A stretch of DNA of 64,000 nucleotides from Flavobacterium acetivorans (GCF_020911885.1 NZ_CP087132.1:3348001-3412000), one strand, 5' to 3'. Positions 17,542 to 26,827 are shown, counted from the stretch's first letter. The notes: a model not told the origin generated them from the letters alone. Translations and numbers: made by a program.

Positions 17542-18636
17542 CTACTTTCCAAAAACCAGACAAACCGGTGCGCACAAAGCAATTCTTTTACCCGTATCGG
17601 TAATCGCTCCTGTAGTTTTATTACGCTTAAAAATAATAACATCGTTTGTATATTGATGGGCTACCAAAAGGAAGTTCCCGCTAGGATCAATCGCAAAATT
17701 ACGAGGTCCTTTGCCTAAAGTACTGGTTTGCCCTTTAAATTCCAATTTCCCGTTTTTAGCAATTTTAAAAATAGAAATATCATTTGCCGTTCCACGATTA
17801 GTTGCATACAAAAATTTACCGTCAGGCGAAATGTGTATGTCGGCTGTACCAATAACGCCTTTGAAATCTTTAGCGATAACGGTCGTTTCATCTACTTTTG
17901 TCAATTTCCCTTTGGCATAACTAAAAACAGTTAAACTACCATCCAGTTCTTGCAACAAATAAACATATTTACCGTCTTTGCTAAAAGTAAGATGCCTTGG
18001 ACCACTTCCAGATTTTACCGAAATACTGTCAGAAACTTTCAAAACTTCGCTATCAGAATTTGGATTGTATTTGTATGTATATACTTTATCATTACCTAAA
18101 TTATTAGACAAAACATACTTTTTATCTGGAGAAAAATACACCATATGTGTATGTGACTTCCCTTGGTTTTGAGCATGTTGCTGTACCAGTTGCTTAGCTT
18201 GAGCAATACTGCCGTCATTATTTTTTCCAAAAACGCTGATGTTTCCACCCGAATAATTGGCCACAATGACATTTTTATCATCATTAATGATATAGCAAGG
18301 ATCAGCTCCTATTGAATTTTGCTTATTAATAAAATCCAATTGCCCGCTTGACGGATTGAATCCAAAAGAACTTACCGCGCTTTCGTTTCCGTCTTCATTT
18401 ACAGCATAGACAAACTTATTGTCCTTTGAAACCGTCAGATAACTTGGATTCACCACATTCTCACTGCTATTCTTAAAATGGAAATCTCCGGATTCAGCAT
18501 CAAAATCATAGACATAGATTCCTTTGCTTTCGCATCCTTTAGTATAGGTTCCAATAATCAAATTTTGTTTGCCTTTTTGGGCTTGTACGTTCGAAAAAAC
18601 TAAAATTAAAAGGAGAACGGATAAGATTTTTTTCAT
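17542..18636 (-). CDS. lactonase family protein (6-phosphogluconolactonase-like beta-propeller)
   Basis: The 364-residue protein has a clear signal peptide (MKKILSVLLL to VQAQ, about 19 residues) and a seven-bladed propeller of the YbhE/lactonase family. Repeated blade motifs are YLTVSKDNKFVYAVNE, HMVYFSPDKKYVLSNN, HLTFSKDGKYVYLLQE and HISPDGKFLYATNRG. Cytoplasmic relatives hydrolyse 6-phosphogluconolactone; an exported copy is more likely to act on another lactone or sugar derivative. I chose the ATG at 18636 because it starts the signal peptide; an in-frame ATG at 18681 adds 15 residues. It is divergent from the next gene. Confidence 0.85.
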   Translation of the reverse strand: MKKILSVLLLILVFSNVQAQKGKQNLIIGTYTKGCESKGIYVYDFDAESGDFHFKNSSENVVNPSYLTVSKDNKFVYAVNEDGNESAVSSFGFNPSSGQLDFINKQNSIGADPCYIINDDKNVIVANYSGGNISVFGKNNDGSIAQAKQLVQQHAQNQGKSHTHMVYFSPDKKYVLSNNLGNDKVYTYKYNPNSDSEVLKVSDSISVKSGSGPRHLTFSKDGKYVYLLQELDGSLTVFSYAKGKLTKVDETTVIAKDFKGVIGTADIHISPDGKFLYATNRGTANDISIFKIAKNGKLEFKGQTSTLGKGPRNFAIDPSGNFLLVAHQYTNDVIIFKRNKTTGAITDTGKRIALCAPVCLVFGK

Positions 18637-18775
18637 GTTAAAATTTTTATTAAAAAAGCTAAAATACAGAATGATTTTCATTTATATTAAAACTTAACTT
18701 ACATTTTAACATAAATAACTATATTCGTACATATTAACCATGAACCAATATTATAAACCAAAAATCAATTTTAAA

Positions 18776-19243
18776 ATGAAAAAAAAGACTCTTCATGTAT
18801 TAACTCTTATCGCAATCTCTTCTTTTTTCCTTGCAAACGCCCAGTCAAAAATAAATGAAAAATCTAAAGCATTGGAAGGTGTTTGGACGTGTAAAGCTGA
18901 GCGATCCTCTAACTTGCTAGAAATGGGATTCCGCCCAGCAATGCCGGGTACACTTAAAATTATCTCAGCAGATGGAAAATTCACTAATATAAGAGTCATG
19001 CAATCAAAAACGGTTATTACTATTGATGGATTATTTAAAGTAGAATCAGATAGTATCTTCGTGGAATCTATCAAACGCTCACTAAATTCAGTTTTAATAG
19101 GAAAAGAAAATAGACTTCTCTTCAGAATGGAAGGCAATAATAAACTTTATATTAAGTGGTTTCTCGAAAAAAATCAATTAAACCAAAAAATGAATATTTG
19201 GATCGAAGAATTATGGGAAAAAGCAGAAATGCCTAGTATTTAA
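18776..19243 (+). CDS. secreted DUF4488-like lipocalin-type protein
   Basis: The 155-residue protein has a signal peptide ending in FLANAQ. The mature part has the pattern of Bacteroidota DUF4488 or lipocalin-like proteins: LEGVWTC near the start, GTLKIISADGKFTNIRV, and the closing WIEELWEKAEMP. This is a small beta-barrel with no catalytic residues visible. I used the ATG at 18776 because it begins the signal peptide; an upstream ATG at 18740 adds 12 residues. It is divergent from the lactonase gene and followed by its own terminator. The family assignment is from memory of the pattern and is moderate. Confidence 0.65.
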   Translation: MKKKTLHVLTLIAISSFFLANAQSKINEKSKALEGVWTCKAERSSNLLEMGFRPAMPGTLKIISADGKFTNIRVMQSKTVITIDGLFKVESDSIFVESIKRSLNSVLIGKENRLLFRMEGNNKLYIKWFLEKNQLNQKMNIWIEELWEKAEMPSI

Positions 19244-19294
19244 TCTAATTTCATATAACACCGAATTCATAACCCAATCCAGACATTATTAAAT

Positions 19295-19326
19295 TACAAA
19301 GAGGAAGTATTTTATTCCTCTTTGTA
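19295..19326. terminator. terminator-like hairpin
   Basis: A perfect 12-bp stem tacaaagaggaa (19295-19306) and ttcctctttgta (19315-19326) with an 8-base loop. It lies 51 bp after the DUF4488-like gene. The T-run after it is weak. The rest of the 19244-19523 gap is AT-rich with nothing else recognisable. Confidence 0.6.
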
Positions 19327-19523
19327 TAATTGAAATACCAATAATATCCTCTGTTACTCAAAAATCACTTTAAGGTAAAATAACATATAATATATTTATT
19401 TATCCATTTATAGAAAAATCAACAATAGTAACTTACAACTGTTTTCTAATTTGTATTTTTGGATAATCGAATTCAATAAACTTCTCCAAGAATATAATAC
19501 GGTGAAGAAAACCCAACCAAAAA

Positions 19524-21452
19524 ATGCAGTTTAAACATCCCGAAATTCTATACTTTCTCTTCCTATTGATTGTTCCAATTTTGGTCCATTTATTTCAATT
19601 TCGCCGATTCAAAAAAGAATATTTCACTAATGTTCGATTCCTTTCGGCACTTTCGGTCCAAACCAGAAAAAGTTCTAAAATAAAAAAATGGTTGCTTTTG
19701 GCTTCTCGCTTATTATTCATGCTATTCCTTATTTTAGCCTTTGCCCAGCCTTTTTTCGAAGCAAAAGACAATAGCAATGCAACCAATGAAATGTACATTA
19801 TTCTGGACAATTCCTTTAGTATGCAAGCCAAAGGAAAAAAAGGAGAATTGCTTAGACGTTCCGTTCAGGAATTACTCGAAAACACGCCCGAAAATGTCAA
19901 TTTTTCTTTGATTACCAATTCTGAAACTTATTGGAACACCGATATAAAATCCATCCAGAATTCGCTACAAAACCTTAAATATAGTGCTTTACCGTTCCAG
20001 TTAGATCAGCTGATGGCAAAAGTAAAGTCGCATAAATCTGCTTTCAAAAAAGACATTGTAGTTATTACTGATGCTGTAGGTCTTGACAAAAAACAGCTCA
20101 AAAACATTGATAAAAATGACATTCCCTATTTTATAATTCCAAAAGCCGAACAAAAAAATAACGTTGCCGTTGATAGCGTTTCTATTCATGAAACATTGGA
20201 CAATTTTTATGAAATCAGTGTTGAATTGTCCAACTATGGCGAAGATTTTAAACCTATTCCAATTGCGGTTTACAACCAAAATAAGCTCATTGCAAAAACA
20301 TTGGTAAACTTTGAAACTAAGAAAAAAAGTGTTCTTTTTACGATTCCAAAACAAGACTTTCATGGCTCAATTTCCATAACAGACAATGGTTTAGAATATG
20401 ACAACACCTTATATTTTAGCATTTCAAAAACAAAAAAAATCAATGTTATTAGTATTGGAGAAGCCGAAAAAAGCAATTTCCTAAGTCGAATTTATACTCC
20501 TGACGAGTTTAATTTCAGCAATTCATCCATTGGTACATTAGATTACAACAGCTTAGAAAAACAAGATGTGATTATTTTGAACGAGCTTGATGAAATTCCG
20601 CAAGCCTTACAAATCACACTGAAATCTTTTGTCGAAAAAGGAGGCAATCTCGTTCTGATTCCATCGGCGAAAAATACAGCCGCAAACCTAAATTCCTTTT
20701 TGACCAATTTTGGAGCCATTCAATTCAATTCCATAGAAAATACAGAGAAACTGATTAGTAAAATCAATTTCAATCATCCGCTATTTGCTTCTGTTTTTGA
20801 AAACAAAATCACCAATTTCCAATATCCAAAAACAAAGGCTTCGTTTAAAATCAGCGGTTCAAATCCGGCCGCTTTATACAATGAGGATCAAACGCCGTTT
20901 TTGACTTCTTTGCCAAATCCAATTTCGGCTGTATATGTTTTTTCGGCGCCCATAAACATCACAAATTCAAATTTCCAACAATCTCCTTTGATTGTTCCTA
21001 CTTTTTACAAAATGGCAATGAGCAACCATAAAAATGCGGTAACGGTCTTGACAATAGGCGATTCAAAACCTTATTTTGTTGATGTATTACTGTCAAAAGA
21101 CGCTATTTTGTCTGTTAAAAATTCAACGGAACAATTTATTCCTATCCAACAAATCCTGAATAATAAAGTAAAATTGACATTTAATGATTATCCGGTCCAA
21201 GCGGGAAATTTCGAGATTTACAATCAAAAAACGCCCGTGGAAAACATCAGTTTTAATTATAGCAGAACCGAAAGCGATTTGGCTACTGCCAATGAAAACC
21301 TACTTTCTGATTATAAAATAATTGATTCTGTAGCCACCGTCTTTGATACTTTACAAACCGAGCGAACAGACAATCAAATTTGGAAATGGTTTGTTATCTT
21401 TGCACTGCTCTTTCTGATAATCGAAATAGCAATTTTAAAATTCCTGAAATAA
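19524..21452 (+). CDS. BatA / von Willebrand factor A domain membrane protein
   Basis: The 642-residue protein begins with the BatA N-terminal signature (FKHPEILYFLFLLIVPILVHLFQFRR), two membrane helices (about 7-25 and 55-75), then a vWA domain with the MIDAS-like DNSFSM at about residues 92-97. A long extracytoplasmic part follows, with a final membrane helix at about 618-638. Such proteins belong to the Bat (Bacteroides aerotolerance) group but are often found alone in Bacteroidota; the role is unclear. The next gene starts 13 bp later, so the two are likely co-transcribed. Confidence 0.85.
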   Translation: MQFKHPEILYFLFLLIVPILVHLFQFRRFKKEYFTNVRFLSALSVQTRKSSKIKKWLLLASRLLFMLFLILAFAQPFFEAKDNSNATNEMYIILDNSFSMQAKGKKGELLRRSVQELLENTPENVNFSLITNSETYWNTDIKSIQNSLQNLKYSALPFQLDQLMAKVKSHKSAFKKDIVVITDAVGLDKKQLKNIDKNDIPYFIIPKAEQKNNVAVDSVSIHETLDNFYEISVELSNYGEDFKPIPIAVYNQNKLIAKTLVNFETKKKSVLFTIPKQDFHGSISITDNGLEYDNTLYFSISKTKKINVISIGEAEKSNFLSRIYTPDEFNFSNSSIGTLDYNSLEKQDVIILNELDEIPQALQITLKSFVEKGGNLVLIPSAKNTAANLNSFLTNFGAIQFNSIENTEKLISKINFNHPLFASVFENKITNFQYPKTKASFKISGSNPAALYNEDQTPFLTSLPNPISAVYVFSAPINITNSNFQQSPLIVPTFYKMAMSNHKNAVTVLTIGDSKPYFVDVLLSKDAILSVKNSTEQFIPIQQILNNKVKLTFNDYPVQAGNFEIYNQKTPVENISFNYSRTESDLATANENLLSDYKIIDSVATVFDTLQTERTDNQIWKWFVIFALLFLIIEIAILKFLK

Positions 21453-21465
21453 AAAATATTTATAT

Positions 21466-22719
21466 ATGAAATTAATCATCCGAGAAGCAAAAATTATCGA
21501 TCCAAAAAGTCCTTTTCACGACAAGACAGTAGATATTTTAATTGTAGATGGTTTTATTGAAAAAATTGGTACTTCTCTACCGAACCAAGAAAATGCAGAC
21601 GAGATAAAACTCGATAATTTACATGTCTCTCAAGGCTGGTTTGACAGCAGTGTTTCTCTTGGCGAGCCAGGTTTTGAAGAAAGAGAAACCATTGAAAATG
21701 GTTTGACTGTGGCAGCAAAAAGCGGTTTTACAGCTATTGCTTTACAACCCAACTCCTTCCCCATCATTGACAATCAATCGCAAATAAATTTTGTACAAAA
21801 TAAAGCAAATGGTAGCGCTACCCAACTTTTCCCAATAGGAGCTTTGACAAAAGGCAGTGAAGGAAATGACATGGCTGAATTATATGACATGAAAAAAGTG
21901 GGAGCTGTGGCTTTTGGAGATTACAATAAAAGTCAAAGCAACGCTAATTTATTAAAAATTGCCTTGCAATATGTGCAGGATTTTGATGGTTTAGTTATTG
22001 CATTTGCACAAGATGAAAAGATAAAAGGAAATGGAGTAGCTAATGAAGGTATCGTTTCAACTAGATTGGGATTGAAAGGCATTCCAAATTTAGCCGAAGA
22101 ATTACAAATTGCCCGAAATTTATTCTTACTCGAATATACTGGAGGCAAATTACATATCCCTACTATTTCAACTGCAAAATCAGTACAATTAATCAAAGAA
22201 GCCAAAGCAAAAGGACTGCAAGTTAGTTGCAGTGTAGCGGTACATCATTTGGTAATGACAGATGAAAAACTAGAAGGCTTTGATACCCGTTTCAAGGTTT
22301 CACCGCCTTTGCGAACAGAGCAAGACCGACAAGCTTTACTCGAAGGAATAGTAGACAACACCATCGACATGATTACATCTGACCACAATCCGATGGATAT
22401 TGAACATAAAAAGATGGAATTTGATCTAGCCAAAAACGGTACAATTGGACTCGAAAGTGCTTACGGAGCATTGATGACCGTTCTGCCGTTAGAAAAAGTG
22501 ATCGAAAAACTGACCGCCGGAAAAACAATTTTTGGAATCAAAAACGAGCTCATTGAAGAAGGTGCGAAAGCAAGCATTAGCCTATTTAATCCTGAAGGAC
22601 AAAGTACTTTCACCAAAGAAAATATTATCTCTAAATCAAAAAACTCCGCTTTTCTGGGAATGGAAATGAAAGGTAAAGTTTACGGGATTTTAAATCAGGA
22701 AAAATTAATTTTAGCTTAA
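21466..22719 (+). CDS. dihydroorotase-like protein with altered metal site
   Basis: The 417-residue amidohydrolase-fold protein aligns by motif with type I dihydroorotases: EPGFEERETIENG, AAKSGFTA, TSDHNP (D306) and KLHIPTIST. The first metal-ligand pair HxH, normally just before REPG, reads S62-V-S64 here, and the HxxH of the KLHI motif has T233 in place of the second His. It has therefore probably lost at least part of the dinuclear zinc site. Non-catalytic dihydroorotase homologues support aspartate transcarbamoylase in some bacteria, which is a reasonable alternative role. Orthologues may be annotated pyrC, but I do not give the symbol. Confidence 0.8.
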   Translation: MKLIIREAKIIDPKSPFHDKTVDILIVDGFIEKIGTSLPNQENADEIKLDNLHVSQGWFDSSVSLGEPGFEERETIENGLTVAAKSGFTAIALQPNSFPIIDNQSQINFVQNKANGSATQLFPIGALTKGSEGNDMAELYDMKKVGAVAFGDYNKSQSNANLLKIALQYVQDFDGLVIAFAQDEKIKGNGVANEGIVSTRLGLKGIPNLAEELQIARNLFLLEYTGGKLHIPTISTAKSVQLIKEAKAKGLQVSCSVAVHHLVMTDEKLEGFDTRFKVSPPLRTEQDRQALLEGIVDNTIDMITSDHNPMDIEHKKMEFDLAKNGTIGLESAYGALMTVLPLEKVIEKLTAGKTIFGIKNELIEEGAKASISLFNPEGQSTFTKENIISKSKNSAFLGMEMKGKVYGILNQEKLILA

Positions 22720-22796
22720 AAAATTGTAATTAGCATACTATCATTTTGATCTAATGAAAAGCATGACTACCAACATAAAATAATAGAAAACTTACT

Positions 22797-23123
22797 ATGA
22801 ATAACAATATTGAACAGGGAAAAACGGCAGCAATTACAAGCTATATTTTAGGTATAGGCGTGTTTATTGCCATGTCTATGAACTCTGAAGATAAAAATAG
22901 CTTTGCCTCTTTTCACATACGTCAAGGTCTTGGATTAACATTGACTTTCATTTCATTAGGATTGATTATTAGCAATTTTGACAGCCTAATGATCTCAGCT
23001 CCCATGTGGATTTGCATTTCCGTTTTATGGACTTATGGCATCTTTAGCGCGATAAAAGGCGAAACAAAACCTGTTCCTCTATTAGGAAATCTTTACCAAA
23101 AATGGTTTGCAACGATCTCTTAA
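22797..23123 (+). CDS. DUF4870-like small membrane protein
   Basis: The 108-residue protein has three hydrophobic segments (about 12-30, 43-60 and 66-82). The pattern SYILGIGVFIAM, then SFASFHIRQGLGLTL, then PVPLLGNLYQKWF matches the DUF4870/Tic20-like small membrane family, in which F-x-x-F-H-x-R-Q-x-L and the closing P-L-x-G are conserved. There is no catalytic motif. It lies 45 bp before an esterase gene on the same strand. Confidence 0.75.
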   Translation: MNNNIEQGKTAAITSYILGIGVFIAMSMNSEDKNSFASFHIRQGLGLTLTFISLGLIISNFDSLMISAPMWICISVLWTYGIFSAIKGETKPVPLLGNLYQKWFATIS

Positions 23124-23168
23124 ATCAATTGCAAAATTTAGAACACAACTCCAATTTAAAACTAATAA

Positions 23169-23816
23169 ATGAATAATTTATCTCTTGACTATCTCATTAG
23201 AGAACCCAAAATAAAATTAGACAAAAACCCGTTGATCCTTTTATTGCACGGATATGGCAGCAACGAGCAGGATTTATTTTCGTTTGCAACTGAGCTTCCA
23301 GAGAATCATTATATCGTATCTGCGCGTGCGCCTTATGATTTACAATATGGTAGTTATGCTTGGTACGCCATCAATTTTGATGCAAATCAAAATAAATTTT
23401 CAGATAACGAACAGGCCAAATCTTCCAGAGATTTAATCGCCCAATTTTTAGAAGAACTAATTGCAAATCTCCCTATTGACACTAACGATGTTACTTTAAT
23501 TGGTTTTAGTCAGGGTGCCATTTTGAGTTATGCCGTTGCCTTATCTTATCCCGAAAAAATCAAAAATGTAATTGCTTTAAGCGGTTATATCAGCGAGCCG
23601 GCATTTGACGAAAATTACCTAAAAAACGATTTATCAAGACTTAAAATATTTGCTTCTCATGGAACTGTGGACCAAGTAATACCGGTTGATTGGGCCCGAA
23701 AAACAAAACCGTTTTTGGACAAATTAGGAATTGATTCTATTTATAAAGAATACCCTATCGGTCATGGCATATCGCCTCAGCAGTTTTATGACTTTAAGAA
23801 ATGGTTAATAGAATAA
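23169..23816 (+). CDS. alpha/beta hydrolase, carboxylesterase/phospholipase type
   Basis: The 215-residue esterase has the oxyanion segment LLLHGYGSNEQDLF, the nucleophile elbow GFSQG (Ser about residue 114), an aspartate in SHGTVDQVIP, and a catalytic histidine in IGHGI near the C-terminus. This matches the small carboxylesterase (YpfH/acyl-protein thioesterase-like) family. There is no signal peptide, so it is probably cytoplasmic. The substrate is likely a short or medium acyl ester, but this cannot be specified from sequence. It ends in a strong terminator shared with the convergent gene. Confidence 0.88.
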   Translation: MNNLSLDYLIREPKIKLDKNPLILLLHGYGSNEQDLFSFATELPENHYIVSARAPYDLQYGSYAWYAINFDANQNKFSDNEQAKSSRDLIAQFLEELIANLPIDTNDVTLIGFSQGAILSYAVALSYPEKIKNVIALSGYISEPAFDENYLKNDLSRLKIFASHGTVDQVIPVDWARKTKPFLDKLGIDSIYKEYPIGHGISPQQFYDFKKWLIE

Positions 23817-23846
23817 AAAAAGGCTCCAATTTTGGAGCCTTTTTTA
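23815..23846. terminator. bidirectional terminator hairpin
   Basis: The stem aaaaaaaggctccaa pairs with ttggagcctttttt, directly overlapping the esterase stop codon and lying 3 bp from the convergent gene's stop. Both strands have A/T tracts in the correct orientation. Confidence 0.85.
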
Positions 23847-23848
23847 TT

Positions 23849-24349
23849 TTATTTCTGATACAACAGCGATTGATTGACTTCAAATGAAATAGTTTCATCT
23901 GGATTGACAAAGTATTTCAGCAAGACTTCGCCCCATATTTCACCGTCACTATAATCAGCGATAATCCATCTGTGGTTCAAAATTTTTACTTTATTGATGA
24001 TGAATTTATTGGCTCCTAATTGATCTTGGCCTACATAAGGATTGCCTTTCGCATTTGCATTTAAATCCAATAATTTCTCTGTAACATAAGGAATTAACTT
24101 TTCATAGGGAATCATTTTATCTGAACTTGCTGAATCAAAATAATTCTGGGCATTTTCGTTGTTTTCCAAAGAAAAATAATTGGCATCCTTCAATTTAAGA
24201 GTAACGGAATTCAGACTGTCTTTCAGTTTTTTGGTGACTTTTTCATATCTTTCTTTTTCAAAAGCAACTTCCTTACTATAAAACATATACGTAAAGATGT
24301 TTAAAAGTGCGATTAAAATAAAAGCATAAAGCAATAATGATTTTCTCAT
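23849..24349 (-). CDS. conserved hypothetical membrane-anchored protein
   Basis: The 166-residue protein has one N-terminal membrane helix (about 5-25), a heptad-like stretch (about 28-58, FEKERYEKVTKKLKDSL) that may be a coiled coil, and a C-terminal domain with HRWIIADYSDGEIWGEVLLKYF. The membrane-anchored layout suggests a periplasmic domain. I recognise it as a recurrent Flavobacteriaceae protein without an assigned function. It lies 11 bp downstream of the MBL hydrolase gene, so they probably form an operon. Confidence 0.7.
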   Translation of the reverse strand: MRKSLLLYAFILIALLNIFTYMFYSKEVAFEKERYEKVTKKLKDSLNSVTLKLKDANYFSLENNENAQNYFDSASSDKMIPYEKLIPYVTEKLLDLNANAKGNPYVGQDQLGANKFIINKVKILNHRWIIADYSDGEIWGEVLLKYFVNPDETISFEVNQSLLYQK

Positions 24350-24360
24350 TTTAAATTTAA

Positions 24361-25125
24361 TTAAATTGTAATTTCTAAATTATCGAAAGCAAGGTAAACG
24401 TTTTCAGGTAGTTTCTTTTGTATTTCTTCATGAAACCCAAAAAGATGACTGATATGGGTCAGATAGGCTTTTTCAGGTTGTACCAAAGCTATAAAATCTA
24501 AGGCTTCCTCTAAATTGAAATGAGTAAAATGAGTTTCCTCACGCAAAGCATTAATTACTAACACTTTTAAGTTTTTCAACTTCAAAACTTCACTTTCTTC
24601 AATAGTTTTCACATCAGTCAAATAAGCAAAATCATCCATTCGATAACCAAAAACCTGCAAATCACCATGCATAACATTTATAGGAACTACCATTTTATCA
24701 CCCAGGACAAAAGCCTCGTTATTGACTACTTCATGCGTTTTTACCGAAGGAGCACCTGGATATCTGTTCTCGGTTTCAAAAACATAATCGAAACGCTTTT
24801 TCAAATTCTCTATAACACGTTGATGTGCATAAATAGGCATTTCCCCTTGTTTGAAATTAAACGGACGAATATCATCCAATCCAGCGGTATGATCTGCATG
24901 TTCGTGGGTAAAAAGAATTCCATCCACTTTATGACAATTTGAAGCCAACATTTGCTGCCTAAAATCCGGACCACAATCAATCACATAGGAATGATTATCC
25001 CAAGTAATCCATACTGAAACCCTTAGTCTTTTATCCTTAGAATCAGTGCTTTTACAAACGGGATGATGACTCCCTATAACTGGGATTCCTTGCGATGTAC
25101 CTGTACCCAAAAAATATACCTTCAC
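24361..25125 (-). CDS. MBL-fold metallo-hydrolase (PhnP-like)
   Basis: The 254-residue metallo-beta-lactamase-fold enzyme has the metal motif HEHADHTAGLDD, an upstream GTGTSQGIPVIG signature, aspartate-containing YVIDCGPDFR, and a later histidine-rich region with YLTHISH near the C-terminus. This resembles PhnP/RNase Z-like phosphodiesterases. Cyclic-phosphate hydrolysis is the plausible activity; no phn genes lie nearby, so phosphonate degradation is not implied. Translation starts at GTG (25125) by the family N-terminus MKVYFLGTGTSQG. Confidence 0.88.
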   Translation of the reverse strand: MKVYFLGTGTSQGIPVIGSHHPVCKSTDSKDKRLRVSVWITWDNHSYVIDCGPDFRQQMLASNCHKVDGILFTHEHADHTAGLDDIRPFNFKQGEMPIYAHQRVIENLKKRFDYVFETENRYPGAPSVKTHEVVNNEAFVLGDKMVVPINVMHGDLQVFGYRMDDFAYLTDVKTIEESEVLKLKNLKVLVINALREETHFTHFNLEEALDFIALVQPEKAYLTHISHLFGFHEEIQKKLPENVYLAFDNLEITI

Positions 25126-25184
25126 ACTATTCTATTTTTTTACAAAAATAGGATTAATTCTCTTTCATTAGAAACCATTTTAAC

Positions 25185-25192
25185 TAACTTTG
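25185..25192 (+). promoter_or_regulatory. candidate -7 box TAACTTTG
   Basis: An exact TAnnTTTG match 27 bp before the ATG at 25220; no clear -33 TTG. Confidence 0.4.
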
Positions 25193-25219
25193 TAACATAT
25201 TAGCCATATTTAAAATAAA

Positions 25220-26680
25220 ATGGACACCCAAATAAAACTAAAAGGTGACAGAGTCATCGAACAAATCCCTTCGATAAAAGACAAAGCGCTTCGTATCAAT
25301 TTAAATGAGAACATTTACGGAACTTTTGCTGAAATTGGCGCTGGCCAGGAAACGGTAAGGCATTTTTTCAGATCTGGAGGATCTTCTGGAACTATTGCAA
25401 AAGCAATGTCTGCTTATGATAAAGATTTCAGTGATTCCATCTATGGTATTGAGGAAGACGGTCGTTATGTAACGGAAAGCCGACTCAAAAAAATGCTAAC
25501 GATGGAAAATCAGTTAATCGAAGAGCGTTTGAGCAGAGAAAAACATCCTAATAAAATGTTTTTTAGTTACGCCAATACCGTGGCTACGATTGATTTTGCC
25601 AAACAATTTAAAGGTCATGGCTGGGTTGGTATTCGTTATCAAATTGAACCTGATGAAGACTATAACGAAATCATACTTCACATCCGTTTTAAAGAAACAG
25701 ATGCAAGACTGCAACAAGAAACACTTGGAATCCTAGGCGTTAACCTAATTTATGGTGCATACTATAAATACAACGATCCGAAACGCTTGTTGCGCTATTT
25801 ATACGATCACTTAGACAAAGACCAACTGGAAATTGACACTATTAATTTTTCTGGCCCTCGATTCGCTGAAGTAGACAATCGCTTAATGAGTTTGCAACTC
25901 GTAAAAAATGGAATGACTGATGCGGTAATGTTTGATCCTGAAGGAAAAAATATTCTTCCTGCTGCCATATTATACAAAAAGAATATTCTTGCCTTAAGAG
26001 GTAGTTTTCGTCCGGTTACCAAGGTAAATATGGATATGTACGAGAAATCATTAAAAATGTTTCTTGAAGAAAACAAAGTGGAAAAAGAGAATACGCTGGT
26101 GGTATTTGAAATCACCTTATCCAACCTGCGTTCTGATGGAGAAATTGACGAACGCGATTTCATGGATCGAGCGGAATTACTTTGTTCGCTTGGACAAACC
26201 GTAATGATTTCTAATTTCCAAGAATACTATAAAGTAGTTGAATATTTTTCAAATTATACCAAAGCTAGAATGGGACTGGCCATGGGAGTCAACAATTTAG
26301 TTGATATTTTTGATGAGAAATACTATCGCCATCTTAGTGGTGGAATTCTTGAGGCTTTCGGAAAATTATTCTTCCGCGATATGAAAGTATTTCTTTATCC
26401 AATGTTAGACGAAAATGGAGACATTATCACTTCAGAGAATTTAAAAGTGCATCCCCGAATGAAAGAACTTTACAAATTCTTCAAGTCTAACGGAAAAGTA
26501 ATCAACATTGATGATTATGATCCCGGAAATTTAGAAGTATTCTCTCGCGAAGTCCTAAAAATGATCAACGAAGGAAAGCTGGGATGGGAACCGATGCTTC
26601 CGCTTGGTATCGCCGAAATGATCAAAGAGCACAGACTTTTTGGCTATGATCCAAATAAAACATTGAAAGAAAGCAATTAA
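25220..26680 (+). CDS. conserved 486-residue protein of unknown function
   Basis: This long cytoplasmic protein has no signal peptide or membrane segment. Prominent stretches are NLNENIYGTFAEIGAGQETVRHFFRSGGSSGTIAKAMSAYDKDFSD near the N-terminus and, later, EITLSNLRSDGEIDERDF, then HLSGGILEAFGKLFFRDMKVFLYPM. Glycine-rich loops and acidic residues are many, but I cannot place it in a fold. Similar proteins in Bacteroidota have been labelled as nicotinate-nucleotide adenylyltransferase or TonB receptor, and I do not see support for either label here. It is monocistronic between the MBL gene and the REP-like repeat. Confidence 0.75.
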   Translation: MDTQIKLKGDRVIEQIPSIKDKALRINLNENIYGTFAEIGAGQETVRHFFRSGGSSGTIAKAMSAYDKDFSDSIYGIEEDGRYVTESRLKKMLTMENQLIEERLSREKHPNKMFFSYANTVATIDFAKQFKGHGWVGIRYQIEPDEDYNEIILHIRFKETDARLQQETLGILGVNLIYGAYYKYNDPKRLLRYLYDHLDKDQLEIDTINFSGPRFAEVDNRLMSLQLVKNGMTDAVMFDPEGKNILPAAILYKKNILALRGSFRPVTKVNMDMYEKSLKMFLEENKVEKENTLVVFEITLSNLRSDGEIDERDFMDRAELLCSLGQTVMISNFQEYYKVVEYFSNYTKARMGLAMGVNNLVDIFDEKYYRHLSGGILEAFGKLFFRDMKVFLYPMLDENGDIITSENLKVHPRMKELYKFFKSNGKVINIDDYDPGNLEVFSREVLKMINEGKLGWEPMLPLGIAEMIKEHRLFGYDPNKTLKESN

Positions 26681-26708
26681 TTTACAAAAAAAAAAGCCAA
26701 AATAACCA

Positions 26709-26827
26709 GCTCCGCAAAGTCTCCGACTTTGAGGATGTATTGATCTGTCTCTGACAGATATAATTCATTTAAAAATGTCGATTGAAAATCGAAAAACACT
26801 ACCTCAAAGTCGGAGACTTTGCGGAGC
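26709..26827. repeat. 119-bp REP-like inverted repeat element
   Basis: Perfect 26-bp terminal inverted repeats lie at 26709-26734 and 26802-26827. Each arm itself folds as caaagtc-tcc-gactttg. Between them are two smaller hairpins, atctgtc-tct-gacagat (26743-26759) and tcgatt-gaa-aatcga (26778-26792). Three of the four hairpins share a GTC-TCY-GAC core. There is no coding capacity. The layout resembles REP/BIME or miniature palindromic elements mobilised by REP-associated tyrosine transposases; no transposase is present in this window. Confidence 0.8.
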
